Part shown: piece by piece, positions 55,409 to 64,000 of the stretch
Layout of the letters: each line of letters opens with the position of its first letter
Position numbering within the stretch: position 1 is the stretch's first letter
Assembly (NCBI RefSeq): GCF_024741135.1
Contig: NZ_JANSUY010000001.1
Span: 62,001 to 126,000 of the forward strand
DNA: 64,000 bases
Reading direction: 5' to 3'
Origin: Aquiflexum gelatinilyticum
Lineage (GTDB): Bacteria > Bacteroidota > Bacteroidia > Cytophagales > Cyclobacteriaceae
Made by a program: the position numbers and the translations under genes
Notes under the pieces: model-generated
What the model saw: only the letters and a program-made list of their open reading frames with translations
What the model was told of the DNA's origin: nothing
Database searches by the model: none

Positions 55409-57231
55409 ATTACTCCAAACTTATTCCGGCACTTCTGAGTGTGGGAATGATGTATTCTTGGCCTCAGGTGCCACTTTTGGCCCAATCTGGACTTGAACCT
55501 AAAGTGGCATTTCTTGCTGATATCCATTTGCAGGATGTCTACGGGGACTTTCAGTCGGATGATTTCAAAGAGGTAGTCAATCCTCGAAACGGCAAGCTTG
55601 CGACGATCCGCACTATGGAAAGTCAGCTAAATTCCACCCGGCTTTTTAATGAAAATTACTTTGCGCTTTTAGCTGCATTAGAAGATTTGCGAAAGCGGGG
55701 AATAAAGCTTGTCGCACTTCCGGGGGACTACACGGATGACGGTCAGCCGATGAATATTTTGGCCTTAAAAAAAATCCTTCAGGAGTATTCAGATCAATAC
55801 GGCATGCGCTTTTTCATCACGACAGGAAATCACGATCCTGTTTCTCCATTTGGCGGACCTGATGGGAAATCCGATTTTCTCGGAGAAAATGGACAAAAGC
55901 AAGCGGTTTTAAGTGAATCTAAAAATGAAGCAAGCGAAGTTGCAATAAGTACACAGGTAAAGAATTGGGGATATTTTGAAATCTGTGAGGAATTGAAAGG
56001 CTTTGGATTCAGTCCAGGACCACAGGATATTTTTTGGACGCATCCATTTATGCCGTTTGATTATGAAGGCTATGATTTTGAAAAAGTCAGTGCAGGTTCA
56101 TCTATTCGTACCCGCCTTTTCCCCGATCCTAACTCAGGATGGATGCTTCCAGATGCCAGCTATCTCGTCGAGCCTGTGGAAGGACTTTGGCTTTTGGCCA
56201 TTGATGGAAATGTATATACCTTTTCCGGTGAGGCAGACCAAGCAGATTCCACTGCTTGGAGCGGTTCCGGTATCGGCTTCAACTTAGCTTCGAAAACAAA
56301 ACAGCACCAACTCGATTGGATCAAAAAAATCAGTAAAGAAGCTGAAAAGCGGGGAAAAACGTTGGTTTCATTTAGTCACTATCCGCTTACGGATTTTCAT
56401 GAGGGAGCTTCCACAGAAATGAAAAAACTTTTTGGCGTCAGTAAATTTCAACTAAACCGGGTTCCCGACAAAGAAGTATCACAACGCTATGCAGCCGCAG
56501 GAATCCGGGTGCATTTCGCCGGACACATGCATATCAATGACACTGGAAAGCATGGTGAAAACCAAAATGCTGAGCTGGTAAATATCCAAGTGCCTTCCTT
56601 GGCAGCTTTTCCTCCGGCTTACAAAATCATGAATCTTGAATCAGATAAATCTATGGTAGTACAAACCCACCTTTTACAAAAAGTAGATCGATTTGATGAG
56701 TTTTTCGATCTCTATAAAATGGAACATCAGTGGCTGAGCCAGAAAACAGAAGGAAATCCCTGGAATCTGAAAGTATTGGATGCCAATGACTATGTAGAAT
56801 TCACGCAGCTCCATCTTCAGGAGTTGATCCGTTTGCGGTTTTTAAAATCAGATTGGCCCATTGACTTGGGGATTTTGGTGAATGGAATTTCCCAAACCCA
56901 ACTTAAGGAGTGGATTGAGACTCCTAAAGCATTTAGGGGAGAACTTTTGAACGCTTTTTTAAAGTCTATTAAAAGCACCAACCAAAATGGTGAATTAATG
57001 GAGGACTTCTACTTTATCAAAAACGGTGGGGATCTTGGAAGCAGCCAAATCCCGCGGGGCCGAATGGAACTCTATCGGGGCTTGGGAAAGAAAAATCTGA
57101 AATCCGAGGGAGGATCTTTGAGTGCTCAATTTTCTGATTTCCTGAGAATCTTGAGCAAACTTTGCAATGGACTTCCTTCGGATGATTTCTTTATTGATCT
57201 TCCGGATTTAAGTGTGAGAAAGGTTAACTAG
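55405..57231 (+). CDS. Secreted calcineurin-like metallophosphoesterase
   Basis: The start is GTG at 55405, overlapping the previous stop (GTGA), which argues for translational coupling. The 608-residue protein has a signal peptide (to ~28, LLAQ) and the five phosphoesterase blocks: AFLADIHLQD (Asp39, His41), LPGDYTDDG (~106), TGNHDP (~138), SFSHYPL (~319) and HFAGHMHIN (~372). A C-terminal alpha-helical region of ~200 residues is of unknown function. With the PI-PLC gene it forms a two-gene secreted phosphoester-degrading operon. Confidence 0.87.
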   Translation: MNYSKLIPALLSVGMMYSWPQVPLLAQSGLEPKVAFLADIHLQDVYGDFQSDDFKEVVNPRNGKLATIRTMESQLNSTRLFNENYFALLAALEDLRKRGIKLVALPGDYTDDGQPMNILALKKILQEYSDQYGMRFFITTGNHDPVSPFGGPDGKSDFLGENGQKQAVLSESKNEASEVAISTQVKNWGYFEICEELKGFGFSPGPQDIFWTHPFMPFDYEGYDFEKVSAGSSIRTRLFPDPNSGWMLPDASYLVEPVEGLWLLAIDGNVYTFSGEADQADSTAWSGSGIGFNLASKTKQHQLDWIKKISKEAEKRGKTLVSFSHYPLTDFHEGASTEMKKLFGVSKFQLNRVPDKEVSQRYAAAGIRVHFAGHMHINDTGKHGENQNAELVNIQVPSLAAFPPAYKIMNLESDKSMVVQTHLLQKVDRFDEFFDLYKMEHQWLSQKTEGNPWNLKVLDANDYVEFTQLHLQELIRLRFLKSDWPIDLGILVNGISQTQLKEWIETPKAFRGELLNAFLKSIKSTNQNGELMEDFYFIKNGGDLGSSQIPRGRMELYRGLGKKNLKSEGGSLSAQFSDFLRILSKLCNGLPSDDFFIDLPDLSVRKVN

Positions 57232-57292
57232 GATGCTTAATTAATCCATCAATTTGCCTTTGACCGGTCAGTGATTGGTATTTGAAAAACAA

Positions 57293-57323
57293 AAAAAGCC
57301 GAACGGGATCCATTCGGCTTTTT
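57293..57323. terminator. Bidirectional terminator between the phosphoesterase and susD genes
   Basis: AAAAAGCCGAA (57293-57303) pairs with TTCGGCTTTTT (57313-57323) around a GGATCC-containing loop. U-runs result on both strands. It separates the convergent phosphoesterase operon and the SusC-SusD operon. Confidence 0.85.
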
Positions 57324-57345
57324 GTTAATTTATCACTTAAGGATT

Positions 57346-59091
57346 TTAGTAACCCGGATTTTGCTCCAGGAAACCTGGAATGTTAGAAGCGCCATCGATC
57401 GCCCGTTGCGGAATAGGGAATAATCTTTTGTTTACATCGCTGTCTGTCTTTTCAGTCCAACTATCCTCGTATTTTCCAAATCTTATTTGGTAGTTTCTTC
57501 TCAGACCTTCCCAGTACAATTCAAATCCTGACTCACGGAATAGGATATCCAAATCGATAGCATTCAAAGGAGCAGGAGTTTGGGCAGGACGGGCATTTCT
57601 TGAAGTTCTCAAGGTATTGATATCTGCAAGCGCCCCGCCGTTATCACCTTTTCTTAACAATGCCTCAGCCCTCATCAGATAAACTTCACCCAATCTGATC
57701 AAAACGATGTCCACACTACTGTTACTACAGCAATTGGGAGCAGTCCGGCTAAATTGGTATTTAGAAAATCGGTGTCCGGTATTGTGAAGACTTCCATCCT
57801 TGGTAAAATCTACTTGAAAGTTGTGATCCACATAGCGGATATTTGCGCCACTGCTTCTTCTGTTGATTACTGGATAAACCCTGATCTTACCATCTTCGCA
57901 TTTGATAATGTTACCGCCGGCATCTTTTCTGGGTCCCCAAATAACACCCCGAATAATCCCTCTATCCATCTCAAATTCTAATGGATCAACGCAATAATAA
58001 TGATCTGCATCATTTGTAGGGTTTATTCCAGTAAGATCCCTAAGATTTTCAGGTATTATTGTATTTTCCCGGAAAAAACGGGCATCTGCATCAGCAGGAT
58101 CCACATTCCCATAAGCATCATACCAAGTCTGCACAAAATCAGGAGTAGCTGCAACTGCATCTGTCCCACGGGTATTGGGAAATTCAGGTCTTGGAATTTG
58201 GTCTCCCGAAATCGACCAATATTGCCACCTGCTGTGTTCAGTTTGAAGGACACCACGCTGATCAAGAGAGAAAATAATTTCCCTATTAGTATCATTATTG
58301 TCATTGAACAAGTCAAAATATTCAGGGGAAAGAACATAGGGCCCGCTGATGATATTGCTCGTGTATTTGATCACATTGTCCATGTCTTCAGTTGTAAAAT
58401 TCGGGGTTCCATATGGATCCCTATACACGGCTGCATTCAGGTAGAGACGGGCCAATAGCGCCTCCACAGCATGCTTGTTCATCCTTCCCGGAACACTGTT
58501 ACTGCTTATTAGATTCACTACTGAAAGTAGCTCTGATTCAAGGTAATCCACGGCATCTTGACCTCTCAGAATTACAGTCTGCTGATTGGACTGTTCTTTT
58601 CTGAAGACTAACCCCCAGTTATCCAATGCCAACATGTTCAGATAGGCTTTCACGGCAATCATTTCATAAAGCGGATTTTGTGCACTTGAATTTCCATTGG
58701 CCACTTCCAGTGTTAACTGTTCTTCAGCCGCCACTGCCCTGGACAATGTCAAGGTAATGAAGGTCCAAGTATCCCCAACCAAACTATTTCCCGGTGTCAT
58801 CAGGTGCTGATGTACCGCAATAAATTTTCCTCCGTCAAACCAGTCCGTTCCCCCCCGATAGGGAAGAATTCCTTCGTCAGAAGCAACTTCCTGCAGTCCA
58901 AAGTTGACTGTGTGAAGCCAGACTTGACGCATCATCCCATATACCGGAGCAATGGACCCACTTACGATCTCTGCCTGACCAGTCCCGGTAAGGGACTCAT
59001 CGAGAATCTCTTCTTCCAGATTGGTGCAGCTTAAAAAAGCAAGCACAAAAGCGACTGCCGGAATCAATAGAGTTATTCTGTGATTTTTCAT
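57346..59091 (-). CDS. SusD/RagB nutrient-binding lipoprotein (second pair)
   Basis: From ATG 59091 the protein has 581 residues. The lipobox is FLSC (Cys22), followed by TNLEEEILDESL. The family C-terminal signature is RESGFELYWEGLRRNYQIRFGKYEDSW near ~525-550, with RLFPIPQRAIDG after it. The gene is 137 bp downstream of its SusC partner. Neighbouring secreted phosphodiesterases suggest it binds a phosphorylated organic compound, but this is inference. Confidence 0.92.
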   Translation of the reverse strand: MKNHRITLLIPAVAFVLAFLSCTNLEEEILDESLTGTGQAEIVSGSIAPVYGMMRQVWLHTVNFGLQEVASDEGILPYRGGTDWFDGGKFIAVHQHLMTPGNSLVGDTWTFITLTLSRAVAAEEQLTLEVANGNSSAQNPLYEMIAVKAYLNMLALDNWGLVFRKEQSNQQTVILRGQDAVDYLESELLSVVNLISSNSVPGRMNKHAVEALLARLYLNAAVYRDPYGTPNFTTEDMDNVIKYTSNIISGPYVLSPEYFDLFNDNNDTNREIIFSLDQRGVLQTEHSRWQYWSISGDQIPRPEFPNTRGTDAVAATPDFVQTWYDAYGNVDPADADARFFRENTIIPENLRDLTGINPTNDADHYYCVDPLEFEMDRGIIRGVIWGPRKDAGGNIIKCEDGKIRVYPVINRRSSGANIRYVDHNFQVDFTKDGSLHNTGHRFSKYQFSRTAPNCCSNSSVDIVLIRLGEVYLMRAEALLRKGDNGGALADINTLRTSRNARPAQTPAPLNAIDLDILFRESGFELYWEGLRRNYQIRFGKYEDSWTEKTDSDVNKRLFPIPQRAIDGASNIPGFLEQNPGY

Positions 59092-59228
59092 GTTTTTATC
59101 ATTTATTTTTTTGACAGATGCAATGTTGCGAGATTGATACCCTGCCACCGGTAGTGTACCTGCTATGCTCGATTTTCATCTGTTTATTTTTTTCTGTTGA
59201 CTAATTAAATTAATTAAGGACCTAGGAT

Positions 59229-62200
59229 TTAAAAGGTCAAATTCAGGTTGAACATAAAAGTCCTCGCCATAGGGTAAGTAAATCGGTCAATTCCAAAAGT
59301 CTGGATTCCAGATGAAGTGGAACCTGTATTCACTTCTGGATCAAAACCCGAATAGTTTGTAATCACAAACAAGTTTTGGCCTGTAAGGGAGATTCTGATA
59401 TTTTGAAAGGCATTTCCCACTCCTAGTTTACTTGGGCTCACATTGTATCCTATAGTAGCATTGTTCAGCCTTAGGTAAGATCCGCTCTCTAGGAATCGGG
59501 TCGAAACCGTATTCGAATTATTAAATGATTCATTGGGGAATTGGACTGCAAAATCTGTGGTATTATTGGACCTTGAAAGTTGGGCTTTAGTGAAAAGAGA
59601 CATGGTGGTATGATTGTAAATATCATTTCCTGCTCCTCCGTTGAAGTTCATTCCCAAATCAAAATTCTTGAACCGTAGATTGGCCCTCATACCATAAATT
59701 ACCTTTGGAATCGCACTCCCTACTACACTCCGATCATCATCCAGAATTTCCCCGTCTCCGTTGATATCTACAAATCTATTTAGTCCATCTTCTCCTATCC
59801 CATCAAATTGGAGCATGTAAAATGCTCCGATTGGCTGATTGTTGATGTAACCATTGATCGTCGCTCCGGTCTGACCTGCGCCTTGGGCTGCACCCGTCGT
59901 CAAGACTGCAAATGGGGAATCTCTGACTTCATTCTGAATGAAAGTGATATTTCCTCCAATTTCATAGGAGAAGTTTTGTTTCGGCTTACTATTATAATTC
60001 AAGGCCATTTCGATTCCACTGTTGTGAATCTCCATATTCTCGATATTGTCCCAGAAAGTTGAAGTAGGCTGAATTGGATCGGCAGGAACTACTTCCAAAA
60101 GGATATTGGAAGATACTTTGTTGAAGTAATCCAATGTACCTGTCAGTCGGTAATTGAACAAGGCAAAGTCAATTCCTGCATTAAATTGGGTAGAAACCTC
60201 CCATTGTAAGTCAGGGTTTGCCAGTCGGGTGAAAACAATCCCATAAGGATAGTCGTCCAATGTTCTTCCTTGGGTATCTATGGGATAAGTATTGAGACTA
60301 CCTGCTCCTGTGGCCAATCGATCCTCAGAGAAACTTGCCTGGGTAATTTTAGATGGAATTTCCTGGTTTCCTGTTTGTCCCCAACTTGTACGCACCTTCA
60401 GGTTATTGAAAACCGAATTGACCATAAAGTCTTCCTTACTCACATTCCAACCCAATGCAAAGGAAGGGAAGTATCCATACTTGTTATTGTCTCCGAATTT
60501 GGAAGATCCATCAGCACGGAATGTAGCTGTGACTAAATACTTCTCCTCATAGACATAATTCAATCGCCCAAAAAAGGATTGTAATTCATTTCGGACTCCA
60601 GAGGAGCTTATCGTAGTTGGGAATTCCAAAGTACTGTTATGATCCTGAAACCTAGGCTCGATATTGTTTGCAGCAAACCCTCTTGCAGAAGTACCCCTGA
60701 ACTCGTCCAAAAATGTCTGGTAAGAATGACCTGCCAGCGCGGTAAAATTGTGCTTGTAATTGTTCCAATTATAGGTCAGGGTATTCTCCACCAAACTATT
60801 GGTGTTTGCAGAAATCAATTGATCCAAGCTACCATTTGCCACATTGGACTCATTTACAACCTCGGTGAACGGCTTGTACTGTATGTATCTATTGGTATTC
60901 GAATAATCCACCCCGAGATTTAGCTTATAAGTAAGTCCATCAATGATTTCGAATGAAGGAGATATTGTACCCAAGATCCTGTTGTTTGCAGCATTATCAC
61001 TGTAAAGCTCATTACGCTTTATAGGATTTAAAGCATTGGTATTGAGCAATGTTGGTTTGCCGTCCGTAAAGGCAGGAATCGTTGGATTCAAGCTGAGCAT
61101 ATCACTGATAGTAGAGGTGATGCTTGGACGGAGATTTTCAGTATACGAGGCTGTCAGATTGTAGTCAATGATTAACCTTCCATCGAATGCTTTCTGATTC
61201 ATGTTCAGTTTTCCTGAATAGCGCTTCAAATTGCTGTTCTTCAAAATTCCTTCCTTATCCAGTAAGCCAAGTGAAGCGAAATAGGAAAACTTCTCAGTGT
61301 TGGCTCCGCTCATGGAAAGACTGTAATCCTGTGAAAATGCCACCTGAGTCAACTCATCCTGCCAGCGGGTATTTCCGTCAAAATCTTCTAGATTTCCACC
61401 TACATCTAATACTTGGCGTCGAAACTCATCTGCCTGAAAAACATCGATTTGATTGGCCATCGAAGACCATCCTGCAGAAGCTGATAAATTTACCTGAGAA
61501 GACCCGGCTTTACCTTTCTTGGTGGTGATTACAATGACACCATTGGATGCCCTGGAACCATAAAGGGCTGCTGCACTTGCATCCTTTAGCACATCTATGC
61601 TTTCGATATCATTGGGATTAAGGAAGTTTAGCGGATTGGAAGCAATTCCGTTATCAGAATTATCCAATAGGAAGCCATCAAGCACATATAGCGGCTGTGT
61701 CCCGGAACGTAAACTTCCGATCCCCCTGATGATCACATTCTGATTTGCTCCCGGTTCTCCACTTACGGAGGTAACATTAACTCCGGCAACCTGACCCTGC
61801 AAAAGGTCTACAGGATTCGCAATTATCCCCCGGTTGAAATTTTCTCTTTTCAAAGAACCTATGGCTCCGGTAACATCTGAGCGCTTTTGTGTACCATATC
61901 CTACTACTACAATCTCGTTCAGCTGAGAATCCTCCCGTCCTAATTGGATAGAAAGTATTGACTGTCCATTTAGAGAAACTTCTGTAGTAGTATACCCTAA
62001 ATAAGACACAACAAGAATAGCATCGTCTGGGACATCAATGGAAAATTTCCCATCTAGATCAGTGATGGTTCCACTTGTGGTTCCCTTGACAAGGATTGCT
62101 GCCCCCGGTAAAGGTTCTCCTGTCTCATCTCTGACAGTCCCTGTGACAATTTCAAAGTCTTTTATGTCTGAAGGAGCAGGAAAGGCTTTTGCCTCAATTC

Positions 62201-62288
62201 CTGACATTCCACCCGATAAAAAGACCACACAGCATAAAACGCACATTCGAAGCGTTGCCCGTGTTTGTTTAAAAGTAAAATTTCCCAT
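59229..62288 (-). CDS. SusC/RagA-type TonB-linked outer-membrane transporter (second pair)
   Basis: Start ATG at 62288 gives 1,019 residues; an upstream TTG is unneeded. A hydrophobic signal (RMCVLCCVVFLSGGMSG) is followed by a CarboxypepD_reg-like domain (~47-125). The plug (~135-260) has LLQGQVAGVNVTSVSGEPG, GIGSLRSGTQPLYVLDGFLL and AAALYGSRASNGVI, before a large barrel ending in FMFNLNLTF. No STN domain. Transcribed first, before susD. It faces the secreted phosphoesterase genes across a shared terminator. Confidence 0.92.
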   Translation of the reverse strand: MGNFTFKQTRATLRMCVLCCVVFLSGGMSGIEAKAFPAPSDIKDFEIVTGTVRDETGEPLPGAAILVKGTTSGTITDLDGKFSIDVPDDAILVVSYLGYTTTEVSLNGQSILSIQLGREDSQLNEIVVVGYGTQKRSDVTGAIGSLKRENFNRGIIANPVDLLQGQVAGVNVTSVSGEPGANQNVIIRGIGSLRSGTQPLYVLDGFLLDNSDNGIASNPLNFLNPNDIESIDVLKDASAAALYGSRASNGVIVITTKKGKAGSSQVNLSASAGWSSMANQIDVFQADEFRRQVLDVGGNLEDFDGNTRWQDELTQVAFSQDYSLSMSGANTEKFSYFASLGLLDKEGILKNSNLKRYSGKLNMNQKAFDGRLIIDYNLTASYTENLRPSITSTISDMLSLNPTIPAFTDGKPTLLNTNALNPIKRNELYSDNAANNRILGTISPSFEIIDGLTYKLNLGVDYSNTNRYIQYKPFTEVVNESNVANGSLDQLISANTNSLVENTLTYNWNNYKHNFTALAGHSYQTFLDEFRGTSARGFAANNIEPRFQDHNSTLEFPTTISSSGVRNELQSFFGRLNYVYEEKYLVTATFRADGSSKFGDNNKYGYFPSFALGWNVSKEDFMVNSVFNNLKVRTSWGQTGNQEIPSKITQASFSEDRLATGAGSLNTYPIDTQGRTLDDYPYGIVFTRLANPDLQWEVSTQFNAGIDFALFNYRLTGTLDYFNKVSSNILLEVVPADPIQPTSTFWDNIENMEIHNSGIEMALNYNSKPKQNFSYEIGGNITFIQNEVRDSPFAVLTTGAAQGAGQTGATINGYINNQPIGAFYMLQFDGIGEDGLNRFVDINGDGEILDDDRSVVGSAIPKVIYGMRANLRFKNFDLGMNFNGGAGNDIYNHTTMSLFTKAQLSRSNNTTDFAVQFPNESFNNSNTVSTRFLESGSYLRLNNATIGYNVSPSKLGVGNAFQNIRISLTGQNLFVITNYSGFDPEVNTGSTSSGIQTFGIDRFTYPMARTFMFNLNLTF

Positions 62289-62773
62289 AATCAATAGATT
62301 AAAATTGGTTTAAGTACCTTCCAAAATTACCACCATTGTAGGGTCTGTACTTTTATTTCAATTTATATCCTTGTTATGTTTTGGTAACCAAAAAATAATC
62401 CTCAAGGGCAATTATTAAGGGTATGTTACAAATAGTGGAGAAAGAAGTTGTGAATCCAAATGCATGTTATAGCAAAGTTAATTCTTTAAAAAATAGCTGT
62501 CTGAATCATTCTCAATACCAAACCATAAAAAGCGCAAATGTCGGTCGGAAGAGAAGGATGAAGCGTAGGGAAAATTAAGAGTCTAATCAAGAATTGCAAT
62601 TGATTTTTCATTTTCTTGGCATCATTTTGCCAGAGCAAATGGATTCTTAACCAAGTTTCTGCTTTCCTATTTATCCGATCTATATGAAATTGTTTAATAA
62701 AAGAAATATCAAAATCATTTAAACTTCGCTAGCCTTAGAACTCCTAGAAAGACAATCTGAAAACATTTCAGGA

Positions 62774-62853
62774 CCTATGTTCTCTATGCCCATAAATAGG
62801 AACCAATCTGTGAAAATCCTGTTCATCTGTGGTTAAATTCCACACCCCTGTTT
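62774..62853. repeat. Partial, diverged copy of the 198-bp repeat
   Basis: It shares CCTATGTTCTCTATG, CTGTGAAAATCC-GTTCATCTGTGG and CCACACCCCTG blocks with the first half of the 198-bp repeats. The second half is missing. Confidence 0.6.
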
Positions 62854-62863
62854 TGAAGTAAAA

Positions 62864-62898
62864 AGATATAAGATTCAAGATTCAAGACACAAGACTTG
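62864..62898. repeat. Tandem repeat, 7-bp unit AGATTCA
   Basis: Five 7-mers follow each other: AGATATA, AGATTCA, AGATTCA, AGACACA, AGACTTG. The period equals that of the tracts at 28316, 28392 and 37265, while the sequence differs. Confidence 0.75.
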
Positions 62899-62966
62899 AT
62901 TTCTCGAGAACTTGAGAACCCAAAGCAGACAACCAGACATCAATTAGAACCACTACAACAATTATA

Positions 62967-63164
62967 ACCAATCCAACCCTATGTTTTCTATGACCCTATG
63001 CGGTAAAAAATTCATATTTTTCCATCTGTGAAATTCCTGTTCATTTGTGGGTAAAATCTCCCACCCTGATTTGGCGGAAAGCCAATCTCTCAATTGCACT
63101 TCAAATTAGCCAAAACCAAACCTGACCTTAGGTGACATCATTTTCTATAAAAATGTCACCCCTT
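62967..63164. repeat. 198-bp dispersed repeat, copy B
   Basis: This is the full-length partner of copy A (50601-50798), same orientation and same length. It carries the conserved TTGGC-GGAAA-GCCAA hairpin and a perfect 8-bp GGTGACAT / ATGTCACC stem (63131-63138 with 63153-63160). Confidence 0.8.
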
Positions 63165-63213
63165 CAGGGTTATTTACCAACTTGAAACCCCTAGTAGACA
63201 ACAATTACACCCG

Positions 63214-63227
63214 TCCGCCGTGGCGGA
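63214..63227. repeat. Short GC-rich palindrome TCCGCC-GT-GGCGGA
   Basis: A perfect 6-bp inverted repeat with a 2-nt centre stands out in AT-rich noncoding DNA just after repeat copy B. It could be a REP-like element. Confidence 0.45.
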
Positions 63228-63410
63228 ACCATTCCAACTTTCCGACCTGACAACGAGTAGCAGACAACAATTAGAACAAATTCAACAATTACTACCTTAT
63301 AAAGTCAAATTCCCTTAAAAATACAACTCCTTCAACCTTAAAAAAATCAATTATTTAAGAAATAATACAATAAAAATTGCCGAAATAGGTAGAATTTACC
63401 CCCATTCCCG

Positions 63411-63470
63411 TTACCCTTCGCTTACCCTTCGCTTACCCTTCCGTTACACCCTCCTTACCCATTCGTTACC
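63411..63470. repeat. Tandem repeat, 11-bp unit TTACCCTTCGC, five units
   Basis: Units: TTACCCTTCGC, TTACCCTTCGC, TTACCCTTCCG, TTACACCCTCC, TTACCCATTCG and a final TTACC. All have exactly 11 bp. Noncoding, about 110 bp beyond the stop of the creatininase-family gene. Confidence 0.8.
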
Positions 63471-63580
63471 TTTTGACCAATTTCCAAGAAAGCATATCAT
63501 TATTCAAATATTTTCTTCCATTGCACATTTCCAAGATGAAAACTTAGGTCTCTTCTTAGCAGAAGGAAAAGCAACCCTAA

Positions 63581-64000
63581 TCACTCATACATCTTTTTCC
63601 TATCCACTTTACAAAGGTCAATCATCAGTTGACCCACTTTGGCGCAAACATCATGGAAATATCTTTCTCCTTTTTCGGCCGTGGATTTTTTGGGATTGCC
63701 AATACCGGTGTCCTGGGTGACTTCTGACCATTTTCTTTCGGCCCATGCCCATTTTTCCCGTATGCCGGGAATGACGGATTTTTTCTCTTTGCCTTCTCCT
63801 GCTTCCTCCAATGGCAAAACTAATCTTGAATGTAGGTACATGATCAGACTTGTTTCCATCTCGTCGGCATGGTCACCTGCTTCCTCAAAATACAGACTTT
63901 TGTCCAAGGCCTGATACCAATTGCATGTTACAAGAAGCATATCCGGAAATTGAAGGCCAAGTTCACGCAGCATGGTCTTAAAATCATTGCCACCGTGGCT
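63581..64000 (-). CDS. Creatininase-family amidohydrolase, C-terminal part (5' end outside window)
   Basis: The frame continues past 63973 to the window edge, where it reads SHGGNDFKTM. Together with GDHADEMETSLIMYL it carries the metal-binding signatures of the creatininase / creatinine amidohydrolase family (cf. NGHGGN, GDHAGELETS). About 139 C-terminal residues are visible. Family members hydrolyse cyclic amides or act in cofactor biosynthesis (MftE type); the substrate is not determined. The long noncoding repeat region follows its stop. Confidence 0.8.
   Translation of the reverse strand, partial: SHGGNDFKTMLRELGLQFPDMLLVTCNWYQALDKSLYFEEAGDHADEMETSLIMYLHSRLVLPLEEAGEGKEKKSVIPGIREKWAWAERKWSEVTQDTGIGNPKKSTAEKGERYFHDVCAKVGQLMIDLCKVDRKKMYE

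Larger units (their letters stand above)
62289..63580. other. Long noncoding repeat-rich region
   Basis: This 1,292-bp region has no credible gene. It holds a partial diverged repeat copy (62774-62853), a 7-bp tandem repeat (62864-62898), the 198-bp repeat copy B (62967-63164), a TCCGCC-GT-GGCGGA palindrome (63214-63227), GACAACAATTAGAACCA words, and an 11-bp tandem repeat (63411-63470). The first ~150 bp must contain the susC promoter, which I cannot place. Confidence 0.7.

Noticed and set aside
50601-63164. The 198-bp repeats as insertion-sequence ends or att sites
   Set aside because: They are direct, not inverted, contain no transposase nearby, and no integrase or target-site duplication is visible; kept only as a dispersed repeat family.

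Overview
The window is from a Bacteroidota chromosome, most likely order Cytophagales and close to Cyclobacteriaceae. The evidence is two SusC/SusD pairs, FG-GAP/ASPIC-UnbV lipoproteins, TonB-dependent receptors with CarboxypepD-like N-domains, a LytTR/LytS-type two-component pair, low-GC codon use, A-rich leaders instead of strong Shine-Dalgarno sites, and occasional TAnnTTTG -7 elements. This placement is inferred from gene content only. I saw no tRNA, rRNA, CRISPR array, transposase, integrase or phage gene.

Layout: (1) 1-4.8 kb, metal/cation export: the end of a TolC-type outer-membrane factor, a CusB/CzcB-like adaptor lipoprotein, a small DUF2231-like membrane protein and a P2-type cation ATPase. 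(2) 5.0-6.5 kb, a large-type isocitrate dehydrogenase ending at a long hairpin shared with the convergent operon. (3) 6.6-13.1 kb, minus strand: a dissolved-inorganic-carbon locus, small membrane protein > dabA > dabB > SulP transporter. Divergent from it (13.4-15.3 kb) is a Crp/Fnr regulator, cbpA, cbpM operon. (4) 15.4-18.8 kb: a sugar-phosphate-isomerase-like protein, a DUF481 barrel, a LOG-family protein and a SugE/Gdx-type SMR gene cut by an in-frame TGA. (5) 18.9-30.3 kb, all minus strand: zinc-type dehydrogenase, tandem CE1 esterase, ZIP transporter, secreted DsrE-like protein, TonB receptor, SQR-like flavoprotein, nucleoside deaminase, LytTR regulator and LytS-like kinase. (6) 30.6-41.2 kb, mostly housekeeping: outer-membrane barrel, pdhB, rhodanese, YfcE-like phosphodiesterase, a 46-aa basic protein, hisS, YbaB-like protein, glycosyltransferase, PspC-like protein and a TPR lipoprotein. 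(7) 41.7-50.4 kb: SusC, SusD and a 1,173-aa FG-GAP/ASPIC-UnbV lipoprotein downstream of a LacI-operator-like palindrome. (8) 51.1-62.3 kb: a fusion of a GDPD/AIM6-like phosphodiesterase with an alkaline phosphatase, a PI-PLC C1-like enzyme, a calcineurin-like phosphoesterase and a second SusC/SusD pair. (9) The 3' edge holds 1.3 kb of repeat-rich noncoding DNA and part of a creatininase-family gene.

The most notable units are the dabAB-SulP inorganic-carbon operon, and the phosphodiesterase/phosphatase/SusCD block, which looks like an outer-membrane organophosphate or phospholipid-headgroup scavenging locus. That second block is bracketed by two copies of a 198-bp direct repeat. Other points worth checking are an SQR-type flavoprotein lacking one of the two redox cysteines of its animal homologue, the interrupted SugE gene, and several short tandem repeats that all have a 7-bp period.
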